The notes: a model not told the origin generated them from the sequence alone. Positions 14,201 through 23,906 are shown, counted from the first letter of the stretch. The stretch: DNA of 60,286 nt from Alphaproteobacteria bacterium (GCA_017503725.1 JAFVSL010000007.1:1-60286), one strand, 5' to 3'. Numbers and translations: made by a program.

Positions 14201-15946
14201 ATGTTATTTGGTAAAAAGTCTGGTATAAAAAATCGTAATCGCGAACGGTACGAACGCGTACGTCGTCTGATGTGGATAAAATGTGCCGCCTGTGGTAAAT
14301 TGGTTTTCTACAAAGACTATCGGGAAAACTTATACATATGCCCCCATTGCAAGCGTGCATTTATAATGTCGCCAAAGCAGCGCTTTAATTTACTGTTTGA
14401 TAATCACGCGTGGGAAAAATTAACGTTGCCAACGACAACCGACGACCCATTGCGGTTCGTAGATAGAATGCCTTATGTCGATCGTTTGGCGGATGCGCGT
14501 GCCGACACCGGGTGCAGTGATGCGGTCACGACGGCCGATGGCACAATCGGTGGCGTGCCAACAACGGTTTGTGTATTGAATGGCGATTTTATGATGGGGT
14601 CTATGGGGCGTGCCGCCGGTGACGGAATTATCGCCAGTATTGAACACGCAATCGAAACCCGCCAGCCATTTATTATGGTCGTGGCCAGTGGTGGCGCCCG
14701 TATGCAAGAAAACATCTTGTCACTAATGCAGATGGCGCGTACAACGGCGGCGGTGAACAAATTGCACGAAAATAAGATTCCGTATATTGTTTTGTTAACA
14801 GACCCGACATATGGTGGTGTAACGGCGTCATTTGCGATGTTGGGTGATATTCATATCGCAGAATCCGGGGCGCGTATCGGTTTCGCCGGACGTCGCGTCA
14901 TTGAACAAAATATCCGTGAAAAATTACCGTCTAATTTCCAAACGGCGGAATATTTATATGAACACGGTATGATTGATATGGTTGTTCCGCGTTCAGAACT
15001 GCACGATGTGATTGCAAAGATTTTGGCGGTATTAACCAAACAGTCACGCCCGCCAAAACAAATAAACGTTACCACACCGGCGTATGATGAGTCAAAGAAG
15101 ATACGCGGAATGGGTGAAAACGAAGCCTATGACAAAGTATTATTGGCGCGACACGAAAATCGTCCGCATTTCTTGGACTATGTTGCGGGTATTGTGGATG
15201 ATTGGACATATCTGGCCGGCGACAGATTGTATGCCGAAGATGCGGCAATGGCGTCTGGAATTGGGTTCTGGCGTGGTATTCCGTCGGTAATTATCGGGCA
15301 AGAGCAGGGGCGTACCATCGAAACCCGTCAAAAGCATCGCTTTGGTATGGCAAATCCCGACGGCTATCGCAAGGCCCAGCGTATGATGCGCCTGGCGGAA
15401 AAATTTGAATTGCCACTGATTTCGTTGTTTGATACCGCCGGCGCCTTTGCCGGTCGCGAGGGCGAAGAACGTGGCCAGTCCCAGGCGGTCGCAGAATCAA
15501 TGGCGGTTGGCCTGTCTATTAAAACGCCATACGTCGCCGTTAACGTGGGCCAGGGTGGCTCTGGCGGTGCGATTGCGATTGGTACGGCTGATCGTGTCCT
15601 GATGCTGGAAAATGCGGTTTATTCGGTGATTGCACCGGAATCGTGTGCGTCTATCCTGTGGAAGGATAATAAATTCAAGGCAACTGCCGCCGCGGCAATG
15701 AAATTGACCGCGCGTGATATGGCGGATTTGAACGTTATTGATGAAATTATCCCCGAACCGGACAAGGGGGCGCATACAAACTGGCAAACAACAATGGAAT
15801 TACTGTCGACGGCGGTGGCGCGTCACATTGCCGAGTTACAGGAAATCCCGGCATCTGAATTACCGGCAAAACGTGCGGATAAATTCTTTGCAATGACCCG
15901 CGACGTTGAGATTTGTCAGCCGGCCTGTGATGCGGATGATAATTAA
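14201..15946 (+). CDS. accDA: acetyl-CoA carboxylase carboxyltransferase, fused beta-alpha subunits
   Basis: The first half is AccD, with a four-Cys zinc ribbon (C28, C31, C47, C50) and the beta-subunit core (VVASGGARMQENILSLMQMA; PTYGGVTASFAMLGD). From about residue 290 the chain continues as AccA (DYVAGIVDDWTYLAGDRLYA; IGQEQGR; NPDGYRKAQRMM; DTAGAFAGREGEERGQ; NVGQGGSGGAIAI). The usual separate genes are therefore one 581-residue polypeptide with no stop or start between. It forms malonyl-CoA with biotin-carboxyl carrier and biotin carboxylase, which are not in the window. The AccA N-terminal helices seem shortened. Confidence 0.95.
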   Translation: MLFGKKSGIKNRNRERYERVRRLMWIKCAACGKLVFYKDYRENLYICPHCKRAFIMSPKQRFNLLFDNHAWEKLTLPTTTDDPLRFVDRMPYVDRLADARADTGCSDAVTTADGTIGGVPTTVCVLNGDFMMGSMGRAAGDGIIASIEHAIETRQPFIMVVASGGARMQENILSLMQMARTTAAVNKLHENKIPYIVLLTDPTYGGVTASFAMLGDIHIAESGARIGFAGRRVIEQNIREKLPSNFQTAEYLYEHGMIDMVVPRSELHDVIAKILAVLTKQSRPPKQINVTTPAYDESKKIRGMGENEAYDKVLLARHENRPHFLDYVAGIVDDWTYLAGDRLYAEDAAMASGIGFWRGIPSVIIGQEQGRTIETRQKHRFGMANPDGYRKAQRMMRLAEKFELPLISLFDTAGAFAGREGEERGQSQAVAESMAVGLSIKTPYVAVNVGQGGSGGAIAIGTADRVLMLENAVYSVIAPESCASILWKDNKFKATAAAAMKLTARDMADLNVIDEIIPEPDKGAHTNWQTTMELLSTAVARHIAELQEIPASELPAKRADKFFAMTRDVEICQPACDADDN

Positions 15947-15948
15947 AA

Positions 15949-15975
15949 AAAATCCCGGCAATCGCCGGGATTTTT
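15949..15975. terminator. bidirectional terminator
   Basis: TCCCGGC (15953-15959) and GCCGGGA (15964-15970) pair around AATC. An A7 run lies before and a T8 run after, so it serves accDA and the converging coiled-coil gene. Confidence 0.85.
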
Positions 15976-15976
15976 T

Positions 15977-17902
15977 TTACATATTATTTTTTAATGCCAT
16001 ATATATTTGCCCCAGATCTGTTTTAAGCAGTGTTGTGGCCAGTTTGTCTGCATTGTCTGCCTCGCGGGCGCCGTTCATAATTTTATCAAAACTGCGCACA
16101 AATTGCGTTGCCTGGGAACGAAATACCGTATCAGATTTAATCATATTGCGAATTTGCTTCTTGTCGGCGGCATTCATCATCTTGGCCAGCCATTTGGAAA
16201 AGATTGTCTTGTCGCCTGCGTGATATTTCTTTAATACGACATCTGGGATGTCCGCACCGGTCGCACGGGTTAAATCCTGGGATTGTTCATGCAGTTTTTC
16301 AAACATCTTTTCACTTTGTGCCAAGAAATCCGCAGAACTTATTTTCCCAAACGATTCCATTGGTGCGGTTTTTATTGCATCCATTGGCGCGGTTGCGCGC
16401 GCAACCATCATTTGTTTATTTAAGGTCTGCATAGTATTTACCGCCTTGGCGTAATCTGACATTAAGTCAATCATCTGTTGACGTGATGTACCGGCCAAAT
16501 CTTCCAGTTTGATTGCAGATTGTGACACCGCATCGGTTGATTCATCAACCGCAGTCTTCATCAGATTAACTTTCTCGGTCAATGATGCGACGATTTTTTC
16601 CAGTCTTTCACTGGTTTCAACCGAATCCTTGCTTAAATCCGGCAGGGCCGCATAGTATCTTTCAATCAATTCTGACAACGGCTGTAACTGGGCGGTTGTT
16701 TCATTAGACATCTTTATCAGATTTTCTGATTGTCCCGACAATTGTGTGTGCGCGGTGTTCATTTCAATCAGTGTTTCGCGTACACCGGTTGCCATTGCCT
16801 TAACCGAATCCGAAAACGCATTCGCCGCGCCACGTGTATTTTCAAGGGTGATATTTGCAACCCCCGACACGGTTTTAAGTTCGGAAACAACGCCGGTTGC
16901 AAATTCTTTGATTTCACCGTCAAAATGCTTGGTCAATGTGGCGATTTCGGTGGAAATACCACGAACGGCGCCCTCGGTCGCACTGGCCGAAGACATCAAT
17001 TTTTCAACTGCATCGGTTAACTTGCGGATTTGTTTGTCGATTGACGATTCCGCCAGGCGCACCTGGCCACCAACAACGTTGGCGGTATTGGTAAGGGTGT
17101 TCATCTGGCTGGTTAATTGTTTTTTTGACTGTTTGCTGAATGTTTCCATCTTGTCCAGGTATCCATCCAACAATCTGTCGTTGCGTATCATTATTTCTTC
17201 ATAGTTGGCCGCCGAACTTTTTACATCGCCAAAACCATCTGCGGTTGATTTTGCCAATTCGGAAATCTTGCCCATCATTGTTTCAGATTCCGTGGTCAGA
17301 TTTTTCATCTGTTCGGTATTCTTGTTAAATTCCCCGCCCAGATGTTCTGATAAATTTTCACTTGTCGCAACCCAGGAATCTATTTGTGATTGTATCTGGG
17401 ATGTGCGCGTTGTTGTGTCTTGTGTGGTGTTGTTAATTTGTTCTAATAATGTGTTGACTGTATTGCTAAATTTATCTGTTGCATTTTCAACATCGTGCCA
17501 CGTTTCAGATTCTACAACATTGTTTAAACCGCTGACGGTATTGTCCAGGCGGCCGGACATATTTGCAATCTTTTTGGTGGCGTCATCGGCCAATGCAACC
17601 AATTTGTCATTTTGTTCACTTAATATGTTTTTAAGTTCGTTCGCAGATGCTATTTGTGCGTTCAGTGTATCTCGCATAGTGGCGAAACTGGATTCTATTT
17701 TGGATATTTCATCGTTTAAAATGGTGCTTAACACACGCGTTGCGTCGGCGATTTTTGCGCGCTCTGGCCGTGTCATAATGGTTAACAACGATTGCATCAC
17801 CTTTTGTGATTTGCGTGATACAAAAAACAGAACGACTAATGTGATAAACAACAGCGCACCCAATATCGCGCCACCCCAGATAAATAATTGATTGAATTCC
17901 AT
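15977..17902 (-). CDS. membrane-anchored coiled-coil protein
   Basis: One N-terminal membrane segment (about residues 10-30, GAILGALLFITLVVLFFVS) is followed by roughly 500 residues of heptad-like Ser/Thr/Glu/Asn-rich helix, resembling chemoreceptor or RmuC-type rods. There is no methyl-accepting signalling tip that I can identify. A compact C-terminal domain (about 545-641, KYHAGDKTIFSKWLAKMM to the end) looks globular and charged. It could be an envelope-spanning or cell-division scaffold, but no function can be assigned. It is transcribed away from addA. Confidence 0.65.
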   Translation of the reverse strand: MEFNQLFIWGGAILGALLFITLVVLFFVSRKSQKVMQSLLTIMTRPERAKIADATRVLSTILNDEISKIESSFATMRDTLNAQIASANELKNILSEQNDKLVALADDATKKIANMSGRLDNTVSGLNNVVESETWHDVENATDKFSNTVNTLLEQINNTTQDTTTRTSQIQSQIDSWVATSENLSEHLGGEFNKNTEQMKNLTTESETMMGKISELAKSTADGFGDVKSSAANYEEIMIRNDRLLDGYLDKMETFSKQSKKQLTSQMNTLTNTANVVGGQVRLAESSIDKQIRKLTDAVEKLMSSASATEGAVRGISTEIATLTKHFDGEIKEFATGVVSELKTVSGVANITLENTRGAANAFSDSVKAMATGVRETLIEMNTAHTQLSGQSENLIKMSNETTAQLQPLSELIERYYAALPDLSKDSVETSERLEKIVASLTEKVNLMKTAVDESTDAVSQSAIKLEDLAGTSRQQMIDLMSDYAKAVNTMQTLNKQMMVARATAPMDAIKTAPMESFGKISSADFLAQSEKMFEKLHEQSQDLTRATGADIPDVVLKKYHAGDKTIFSKWLAKMMNAADKKQIRNMIKSDTVFRSQATQFVRSFDKIMNGAREADNADKLATTLLKTDLGQIYMALKNNM

Positions 17903-17940
17903 TCCTTTTCTCCCTAAAACAAATGCGAACTTTATATGTC

Positions 17941-17969
17941 TTGCAGTTCTCTTGGATTTATACTAGAAT
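17941..17969 (+). promoter_or_regulatory. promoter of the addA-like gene
   Basis: TTGCAG and TAGAAT are separated by 17 nt. An AAGGG ribosome binding site follows 15 nt later, so this is a conventional leader. Confidence 0.6.
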
Positions 17970-17993
17970 CCAAACAATAAAGCAAGGGCATAA

Positions 17994-20624
17994 ATGGCAA
18001 AAAAACGCACATTATCATACGAGCAAGATATGGCCGCGAATCCGCGCGAAAACGTCTGGGTCCAGGCGAACGCCGGCACCGGTAAAACCAGTGTTCTTGT
18101 GCAACGTCTGTTGCGTATTTTGTTTCGCACGTCCAATGATTTCGGTGGTGGTATTTTGTGCCTGACGTACACCAATGCCGGGGCGGGCGAAATGCGGAAT
18201 CGTATTTTGGCGGCCTTGCGCGAATGGGCGTGTGCATCTGATGATGAATTGATGGATTTACTGGATGGTGTTTCTGAAAATCGTCCGGCAACACCCGATG
18301 ATATATTGCACGCGCGCGAGATATTCTTTTATTTTATCGATAATCCGGATGTTTTAAAAATAAAAACCATCCACGGCTTTTGCGAAGAAATTTTGCATCG
18401 CTTCCCGATCGAGGCCGGATTATCACCGGCCTGGTCGCTGGTATCCGATGATGCCCAGCGTATTTTATTGCAAGAGGCATTTGAACACCTGATTAACACG
18501 CCATCGGATGACGAACGGGTTGGGGCGGCATTTGCGCATATTGTTAATCGTATTTCGGAATATTCTATGCCGGATTTGTTGGCGGAACTAAGCAACCAAT
18601 ATAAACACTTTTTTGGTGTTGAAAATATTGTTAATTATCGTAAATACTTTGTTGAAACGACGTTTAAATTTTTAGAATTGGATAAGCCGGTACAAACCGA
18701 TGTTAATCGGCAAAAATTGGAAAAAATCGTCACTTTGGCGGAACTGGAACAAAAAAAGCGAAAAACGCCGGCCGGATACATAAATGACATTATTAACAGT
18801 GTTAAACAGTATATTGATAATACAATAGAATTTAAAGAATATAAAAAAGTCTTTTTAAAGGCGGATGGCACGCCGATTACAAACGTTTCAAAATTGGAAT
18901 TTTTGTCTGATGAACTGGCGCGCGTATATGCGCTGAATCAGTATTATGAAAACAAGGTTGTTTTCGATGATACGGTTGCGATGTTTGATTTGTCGGCCGC
19001 GTTCGCGCAAACATATCGTGAAATAAAATCTATGCGAAATGTTCTGGATTTTGAAGATATGATTTTATATACGCGTAAACTGTTTTCTAATCCGGAAACA
19101 ATGGGCTGGGTGCTGTCACAGTTGGATTTGTCACTGTCGCACATATTGGTGGACGAGGCCCAAGATACTTCGCCCGCCCAGTGGGATATTTTAAGGATGT
19201 TGTCGGGCGAATTTTTTGTGGATGGCGACACCGATAAAAATCCACATTCTTTGTTTGTTGTCGGTGACAGCAAGCAGTCTATCTATGGCTTCCAAGGGGC
19301 GGATTCGCGCGCATTTGCGTTAAGTCGTGATGCAATCGCAACACAGATAAAGGAAAATCTGCGTACTATACGCGAAATTCCATTGGCGCAAAGTTTCCGT
19401 TCCAGCCCCCAGGTTTTATACGCCGTGGATGCGTTTTTTGCGGACGATACGGTGTGTGAAAAAACGGGGTTTGTGAACAATCCGCATAAATGCTTTCGCC
19501 AGAGTGCAAATGGCGTGGTTGAATTACATAAATTGGTTTCAAAAAGGGGTGACGAGACGACGGTTGATGAATATGTTAATCGTGTTGCGGCGCATATAAA
19601 ATCATTGATAGATAATGCGATATTTAAGCCAAGTGACATTATGGTTTTGGTTCAAAATCGTTATCCAATGGCGCCAAAACTGGTTCGTGAATTAAAACGC
19701 TTGTCGATTGATGTTGCGGGCAGTGATCGTATTGTTTTGCCAAATTTTCCGGCGGTTCGTGACCTGTTAAACCTGGTTCGGTTTTGTCTGAATCCGGCGG
19801 ATGATTTTAGTTTGTGTTGTGTATTAAGAAGTCCGTTTTATCGTTTGAATGAACGTGATATTTTAAATTTGTGTAAAATCAAAAATGATGAAAACAAGGC
19901 ACGAAAAAACGCGTCCCCAGACTTTGTTCCAATGACCGTTTTTGAGGTGTTGGAAAATTCCCATCCGGAAATTTACACCGACCTGGGTCAGGTGTTGGAA
20001 TGGTCAAAAACTATGTCGCCATATTCATTTTTTGATGCGTTTTTGAATCACAATGATATGCGGTCAAAAATGATTTCGGCCCTGGGCGACCAGGTTATAG
20101 ATCCATTGGAAGAATTTATGACAATATGCCTGGCGTATGAACGTACGATGCCCGGAACATTAAAGCAATTTTTAAAATACTTTATCACCGGCAACAGTCA
20201 AATTAAACGCGATATGGATGCATCAAACGGTGTGCGCATTGTTACCGTCCACGGCAGCAAGGGCCTTGAAGCGCCCGCGGTCTTTTTAATAGACACTGTT
20301 AATACGCCGGATTCTGAAAAGCTATTGCCGGTGCCAACGTCAAACGATATCAATATGCCGGTTTGGTTATGGTCGCCACGTGCCAATAATTCGGCGCGTC
20401 GGGCGGTGGCCGCGGCGGCGCTTATGGATACGCGGGTGGCGGAATATTATCGCCTGTTGTATGTGGCGATGACGCGTGCGCGCGACAATCTTTATATTTA
20501 TGGGTTCACAAATAATACCGCATCGCCCGAAATTTCGTGGCATAATCAGTTGTGGCGTGTATTTGACGCATTGCCAAGCACCGAAAAAACAGACGAGGTA
20601 ATCAGGATTACAAATGTCAAATAA
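17994..20624 (+). CDS. addA: AddA-type UvrD-family helicase lacking its nuclease domain
   Basis: Superfamily 1A motifs occur in order: Walker A ANAGTGKTS (about residue 24), LCLTYTNAGAGEM (Ia), KIKTIHGFCEEIL, ILVDEAQDTSPAQW (II), VVGDSKQSIYGFQGAD (III), VTVHGSKGLEAPAVFLID (V) and LLYVAMTRARDNLYIYG (VI). These are typical of AddA/RecB recombination helicases. At 876 residues it ends right after motif VI, where AddA normally continues into a C-terminal nuclease. That nuclease is encoded by the overlapping next ORF. The pair would process double-strand ends for RecA. AddB is not in the window. Confidence 0.85.
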   Translation: MAKKRTLSYEQDMAANPRENVWVQANAGTGKTSVLVQRLLRILFRTSNDFGGGILCLTYTNAGAGEMRNRILAALREWACASDDELMDLLDGVSENRPATPDDILHAREIFFYFIDNPDVLKIKTIHGFCEEILHRFPIEAGLSPAWSLVSDDAQRILLQEAFEHLINTPSDDERVGAAFAHIVNRISEYSMPDLLAELSNQYKHFFGVENIVNYRKYFVETTFKFLELDKPVQTDVNRQKLEKIVTLAELEQKKRKTPAGYINDIINSVKQYIDNTIEFKEYKKVFLKADGTPITNVSKLEFLSDELARVYALNQYYENKVVFDDTVAMFDLSAAFAQTYREIKSMRNVLDFEDMILYTRKLFSNPETMGWVLSQLDLSLSHILVDEAQDTSPAQWDILRMLSGEFFVDGDTDKNPHSLFVVGDSKQSIYGFQGADSRAFALSRDAIATQIKENLRTIREIPLAQSFRSSPQVLYAVDAFFADDTVCEKTGFVNNPHKCFRQSANGVVELHKLVSKRGDETTVDEYVNRVAAHIKSLIDNAIFKPSDIMVLVQNRYPMAPKLVRELKRLSIDVAGSDRIVLPNFPAVRDLLNLVRFCLNPADDFSLCCVLRSPFYRLNERDILNLCKIKNDENKARKNASPDFVPMTVFEVLENSHPEIYTDLGQVLEWSKTMSPYSFFDAFLNHNDMRSKMISALGDQVIDPLEEFMTICLAYERTMPGTLKQFLKYFITGNSQIKRDMDASNGVRIVTVHGSKGLEAPAVFLIDTVNTPDSEKLLPVPTSNDINMPVWLWSPRANNSARRAVAAAALMDTRVAEYYRLLYVAMTRARDNLYIYGFTNNTASPEISWHNQLWRVFDALPSTEKTDEVIRITNVK

Positions 20625-21057
20625 CATAACCGAAATCTTGAAAAATCACGACGCGATTAAGTTCGCCACCACCGCCGGCACACAGATGCATAATCGTCTG
20701 GCACAGATTGTGATTGATGATAAATGTACACGTGGGGACGCGGAATTGGTCGAACGTATAAATTCTGTGCCAAATCTGGCGCGACTGTTTTCGTCCACGT
20801 CCCAGACCGAGGTTCCAATTGCCGGCAATATCGGCACGCGCTTTGTCAGCCGTCGCATAGATCGCTTGTACATTGACGACGATGCACAAACGGTTTATGT
20901 CCTGGATTACAAGACCGACGTATCCCCCGAACAATTTCGCGAACGCTATGTTGCGCAATTACACGAATATGCGACATTGTTGCGCCAGATTTATCCAAAA
21001 TATAAAATTCAGTGCCTTATTTTATGGACGCACGATTGGACGCTTGAACGCGTATAA
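20614..21057 (+). CDS. PD-(D/E)XK nuclease, detached C-terminal part of AddA
   Basis: The 147-residue protein has the RecB-type nuclease core: a His in TAGTQMHNRLAQI, a strand RRIDRLYID carrying the first Asp, YVLDYKTD as the D-x-K motif, and QLHEYATLLRQIYP as the trailing Gln/Tyr helix. These are the motifs of the AddA C-terminus. Its ATG overlaps the end of the helicase ORF by 11 nt in another frame, with an AGG eight nt upstream, which suggests translational coupling. It is either a natural two-polypeptide AddA or the result of a frameshift. Confidence 0.82.
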   Translation: MSNNITEILKNHDAIKFATTAGTQMHNRLAQIVIDDKCTRGDAELVERINSVPNLARLFSSTSQTEVPIAGNIGTRFVSRRIDRLYIDDDAQTVYVLDYKTDVSPEQFRERYVAQLHEYATLLRQIYPKYKIQCLILWTHDWTLERV

Positions 21058-21062
21058 AACGC

Positions 21063-21092
21063 TTGAAATAGGGCGCCCTTGGTCGCTATAAT
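21063..21092 (+). promoter_or_regulatory. promoter placed for a leaderless recN mRNA
   Basis: TTGAAA and TATAAT are separated by 18 nt, and the recN ATG follows the -10 box by six nt. No ribosome binding site is present. Confidence 0.7.
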
Positions 21093-21098
21093 TCGCGT

Positions 21099-22757
21099 AT
21101 GTTAATTGGATTGAATATTTCAAATATTGTATTGATAGAACGTCTAAATCTGGAATTTGGGCGTGGTCTGAATGTGCTGACCGGTGAAACGGGCGCGGGA
21201 AAAAGTATTTTAATGGATGCGCTGTCCCTGGCGTTGGGTGCGCGATCTGATACGGGGTTGATACGTCACGGTTGTGATATGGCGTCTGTGACGGCGGAAT
21301 TTGATTCTGCGAATGCCACGGTTTGTGACGTGTTGCGGGAATTTGATATTGATTGTGCCGACGGTGTTATTTTGCGTCGTACATTGTCGCTTGATGGCAA
21401 AAGTCGCGCCTGGATAAACGATACACCGGTGTCGGTCAAGACATTAAAGGCGGTGGGGGATGCGCTTGTTGAAATACATGGACAGTTTGCAAATCATACG
21501 TTATTAAACCAGGGCGCGCATCGCCCAACATTGGATTTGTTTGCGGTTGGTAATATAAATGGTTTTGATGAATTATTGACGTCTACGCGTGATGCGTATC
21601 GTGAATATCACGATGCCGAGCGGCGCCTAAGCGAATTATCTGATATGTTGTCGCGTGCGGAAAGTGAACGCGAATTTCTGGCGCATAATGTGGCGGAATT
21701 ACAAAAATTAAATCCACAGCCCGGCGAAGAAGAAGAATTATCTGCCAAACGTGCGGCAATGATGAATGCTGAAAAAAACGCCGCCATCCTGGGCGAGGCG
21801 CTGGATGCCTTAAACGCACGTGGCAATTCGTTGGACGCGCAAATTTTCAATGTTGCACATATATTACAGCGCATAAAATCCGAACCAAATCCATATTCTG
21901 GGCAAATTGATAAATTATACAGTGCCGCCGAAATGATATCGGATGTTATGGGCGCGTTGGAACCGGAAACAATGGATGTTGACGATATGGACGCGATCGA
22001 AGAGCGCCTGTTTGCAATCCGTGCCGCCGCGCGCAAGCATCGTGTGCCCGCGGATGAATTACCACAAAAATTGCGCGAAATGTCCGCCCAGTTAGAGGTT
22101 ATTGATAATTCAGACGCGGAATTAAAACGTGTAAAGGCACTGCGCGACAATGCATTTGATAAATTCAAGACGTGCGCTACGGAATTAAGTGGTTTGCGTA
22201 AATTGGCGGCGACAAAAATGCGGGAATGTATTTTGACCGAATTGCCGGATTTGAAATTGGGGTCGGCGGACTTTATGGTTGAATGTGTCGAATGTGCACC
22301 TTCATCGTCTGGTTTGGACGAGGTTACATTTATGATAAAAACAAATCCGGGCTCTCCGTTTGCGCCATTGCATCGTGCGGCGTCCGGTGGTGAATTGGCG
22401 CGATTGATGCTGGCGTTGCGTGTGGTATTGGCCGGCAGTGGGGATATGCATTCATTTGTGTTTGATGAAATCGACACCGGTATATCAGGCGCAACCGCAT
22501 CGGCGGTGGGTGCGCGTTTAAATCGTTTGGCATCCGAATCCCAGGCATTGGTTATTACCCATTCGGCCCAGGTTGCGGGCTTTGCCGATCGTCATTTCAA
22601 GATTTCTAAGAGTGTTGCTGACAATAAAACCACAACCAGTGTTACAGAGATTGTTGATGCCGACAGAATCAATGAAATTGCGCGCATTATCAGTGGTGCG
22701 GAAATAACGCCCGAGTCCATAACAATGGCAAAAACATTGATAAAGGATAATCTATGA
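21099..22757 (+). CDS. recN: DNA repair protein RecN
   Basis: The 552-residue SMC-like ATPase has N-terminal IERLNLEFGRGLNVLTGETGAGKS (Walker A GETGAGKS near residue 30) and a GQFANHTLLN segment. A coiled coil spans about 150-360. The C-terminal half has the ABC signature ASGGELARLMLALR and Walker B FVFDEIDTGISG. It ends with the switch LVITHSAQVAGFADRHFKISK. RecN gathers broken DNA ends before recombination, so its place beside addA makes a double-strand-break repair cluster. The stop overlaps the next ATG (ATGA). Confidence 0.95.
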   Translation: MLIGLNISNIVLIERLNLEFGRGLNVLTGETGAGKSILMDALSLALGARSDTGLIRHGCDMASVTAEFDSANATVCDVLREFDIDCADGVILRRTLSLDGKSRAWINDTPVSVKTLKAVGDALVEIHGQFANHTLLNQGAHRPTLDLFAVGNINGFDELLTSTRDAYREYHDAERRLSELSDMLSRAESEREFLAHNVAELQKLNPQPGEEEELSAKRAAMMNAEKNAAILGEALDALNARGNSLDAQIFNVAHILQRIKSEPNPYSGQIDKLYSAAEMISDVMGALEPETMDVDDMDAIEERLFAIRAAARKHRVPADELPQKLREMSAQLEVIDNSDAELKRVKALRDNAFDKFKTCATELSGLRKLAATKMRECILTELPDLKLGSADFMVECVECAPSSSGLDEVTFMIKTNPGSPFAPLHRAASGGELARLMLALRVVLAGSGDMHSFVFDEIDTGISGATASAVGARLNRLASESQALVITHSAQVAGFADRHFKISKSVADNKTTTSVTEIVDADRINEIARIISGAEITPESITMAKTLIKDNL

Positions 22758-23164
22758 AAAAATTAACCGTTATTGAAAATCTGGGAGATTATGCGCTTGG
22801 CCAAGAATTAAAGGTTATGGAATCAGATGGTTGGGTGTCAAAAATTCTCGTTGGGCGCAGCGTACCAAAATTTAAATCCGGTGATAAAATCAGGGTTTAT
22901 GAAACCACGCACAAATATGTTCCGTTTGAGGTTGCACGCTCGTACAAGTTAAATGATGATATGTATGTTGATATACAAATGTTACCCAAGACAGACCGCG
23001 GTATTCGCGAAATTTACGAGGACTTGTCTTTTTATGATGGGGTACGGTTGAATTGGGATGTTGTTCGGGTTTTGCGCCGGCGTGGAATCTTTCCATCGCT
23101 AAGTAAGTATACGAATATGCGACTGTTGCTGACGGAATTGCCAATGCTGGATAAAACGCATTAA
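22754..23164 (+). CDS. hypothetical protein coupled to recN
   Basis: The 136-residue product starts in an ATGA overlap with recN and so is translationally coupled. It is soluble, with strand-rich segments (GWVSKILVGRSVPKFKSGDKIRVYE) and a helical C-terminus ending at a conserved-looking LLLTELPMLDK. I recognise no family. A strong terminator follows the stop. Confidence 0.65.
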   Translation: MKKLTVIENLGDYALGQELKVMESDGWVSKILVGRSVPKFKSGDKIRVYETTHKYVPFEVARSYKLNDDMYVDIQMLPKTDRGIREIYEDLSFYDGVRLNWDVVRVLRRRGIFPSLSKYTNMRLLLTELPMLDKTH

Positions 23165-23190
23165 AGAAACGCCCAATCGGGCGTTTCTTT
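23163..23190. terminator. bidirectional terminator
   Basis: AAAGAAACGCCC and GGGCGTTTCTTT form a perfect 12-bp stem around AATC. It separates the recN operon from the converging Cys-rich cassette. Confidence 0.85.
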
Positions 23191-23461
23191 ATGTCATTGG
23201 ACACGCGTCGGTAAATTCATATGTGCCGGGCGTGTCTGTAAATGATACGCCCGCCGGCGCATACATTATACAATCCCCCGCGGGATTTGATACCAAACAT
23301 GATTCCGCCACGCCTACGGAAATTGTTCCACTGGGACACGTCGTCGCGATTGTTATATATTCTTCATCAACCGCAATATACCCCGCCGGACAACTGGTGG
23401 TTGGTGTGGCGGCATACGCAACAATCGGTACGCACGCAATCAAAAATATAACTCGTTTCAT
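23189..23461 (-). CDS. small secreted Cys-rich protein, cassette A second gene
   Basis: A signal peptide (MKRVIFLIACVPIVAYA) precedes a mature part of about 73 residues with five Cys. The order of motifs is TSCPAGYIAVDE, TTCPSGTISVG, ESCLVS, DCIMYAPAGVS and the end EFTDACPM. It is a clear paralog of the 90-residue protein at 29268-29540, with nearly every Cys and Gly conserved. AAGGTG precedes the ATG 10 nt after the upstream cassette gene. The function is unknown; a disulfide-bonded surface or periplasmic peptide is likely. Confidence 0.8.
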   Translation of the reverse strand: MKRVIFLIACVPIVAYAATPTTSCPAGYIAVDEEYITIATTCPSGTISVGVAESCLVSNPAGDCIMYAPAGVSFTDTPGTYEFTDACPMT

Positions 23462-23471
23462 TTATATCACC

Positions 23472-23906
23472 TTAGTTGTATATTGCGCCTAACAGCACGG
23501 ACTTTAACATGGGCAATGCTTGTAAACATAAAGAGGCGCAGAACATATTGCAGCTGTCAGAATCAACACTAGTATCGACATATATCCAGGACGACATAGC
23601 GGGGCTTATCATTTTGCACCAACAGTTTACATCTTGTCCAATCGTTTCATAGCTTGTTGTCGGCAAGAAATCCCTTGTTTCGCCTGGCATGTCGCCCGGG
23701 ATTTTAGAACAGGCGAAAACTCCTTTAAGTATCACGCTAGTGCCATTGGTGGTACACGGCAATTCCCAATCCGCGACATTTTCAAATTCTTCCCAATTTG
23801 ACGCACTACAACTCATACTGGCATCCAATGCCACACATTTTTGTACGGCCACCGCTGGTGTGGCAAGTATTGCGCCCACCGCGGTTAAAAATAAAAGTTT
23901 TTTCAT
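23472..23906 (-). CDS. secreted Cys-rich protein, cassette A first gene
   Basis: A signal peptide (MKKLLFLTAVGAILATPAVA) is followed by VQKCVALDAS, a variable middle, CTTNGTSVILKGVFACS, NCWCKMISPAMSSWIY and a C-terminal Cys cluster (CNMFCASLCLQAL). Its paralog is the 145-residue protein at 28820-29257, which keeps the VQKCVALDAS, CTTNGT, WCKM and SALFG-like end segments. GAAAGGAG precedes the ATG. The conserved 214-nt leader lies upstream. No family is recognised. Confidence 0.8.
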   Translation of the reverse strand: MKKLLFLTAVGAILATPAVAVQKCVALDASMSCSASNWEEFENVADWELPCTTNGTSVILKGVFACSKIPGDMPGETRDFLPTTSYETIGQDVNCWCKMISPAMSSWIYVDTSVDSDSCNMFCASLCLQALPMLKSVLLGAIYN

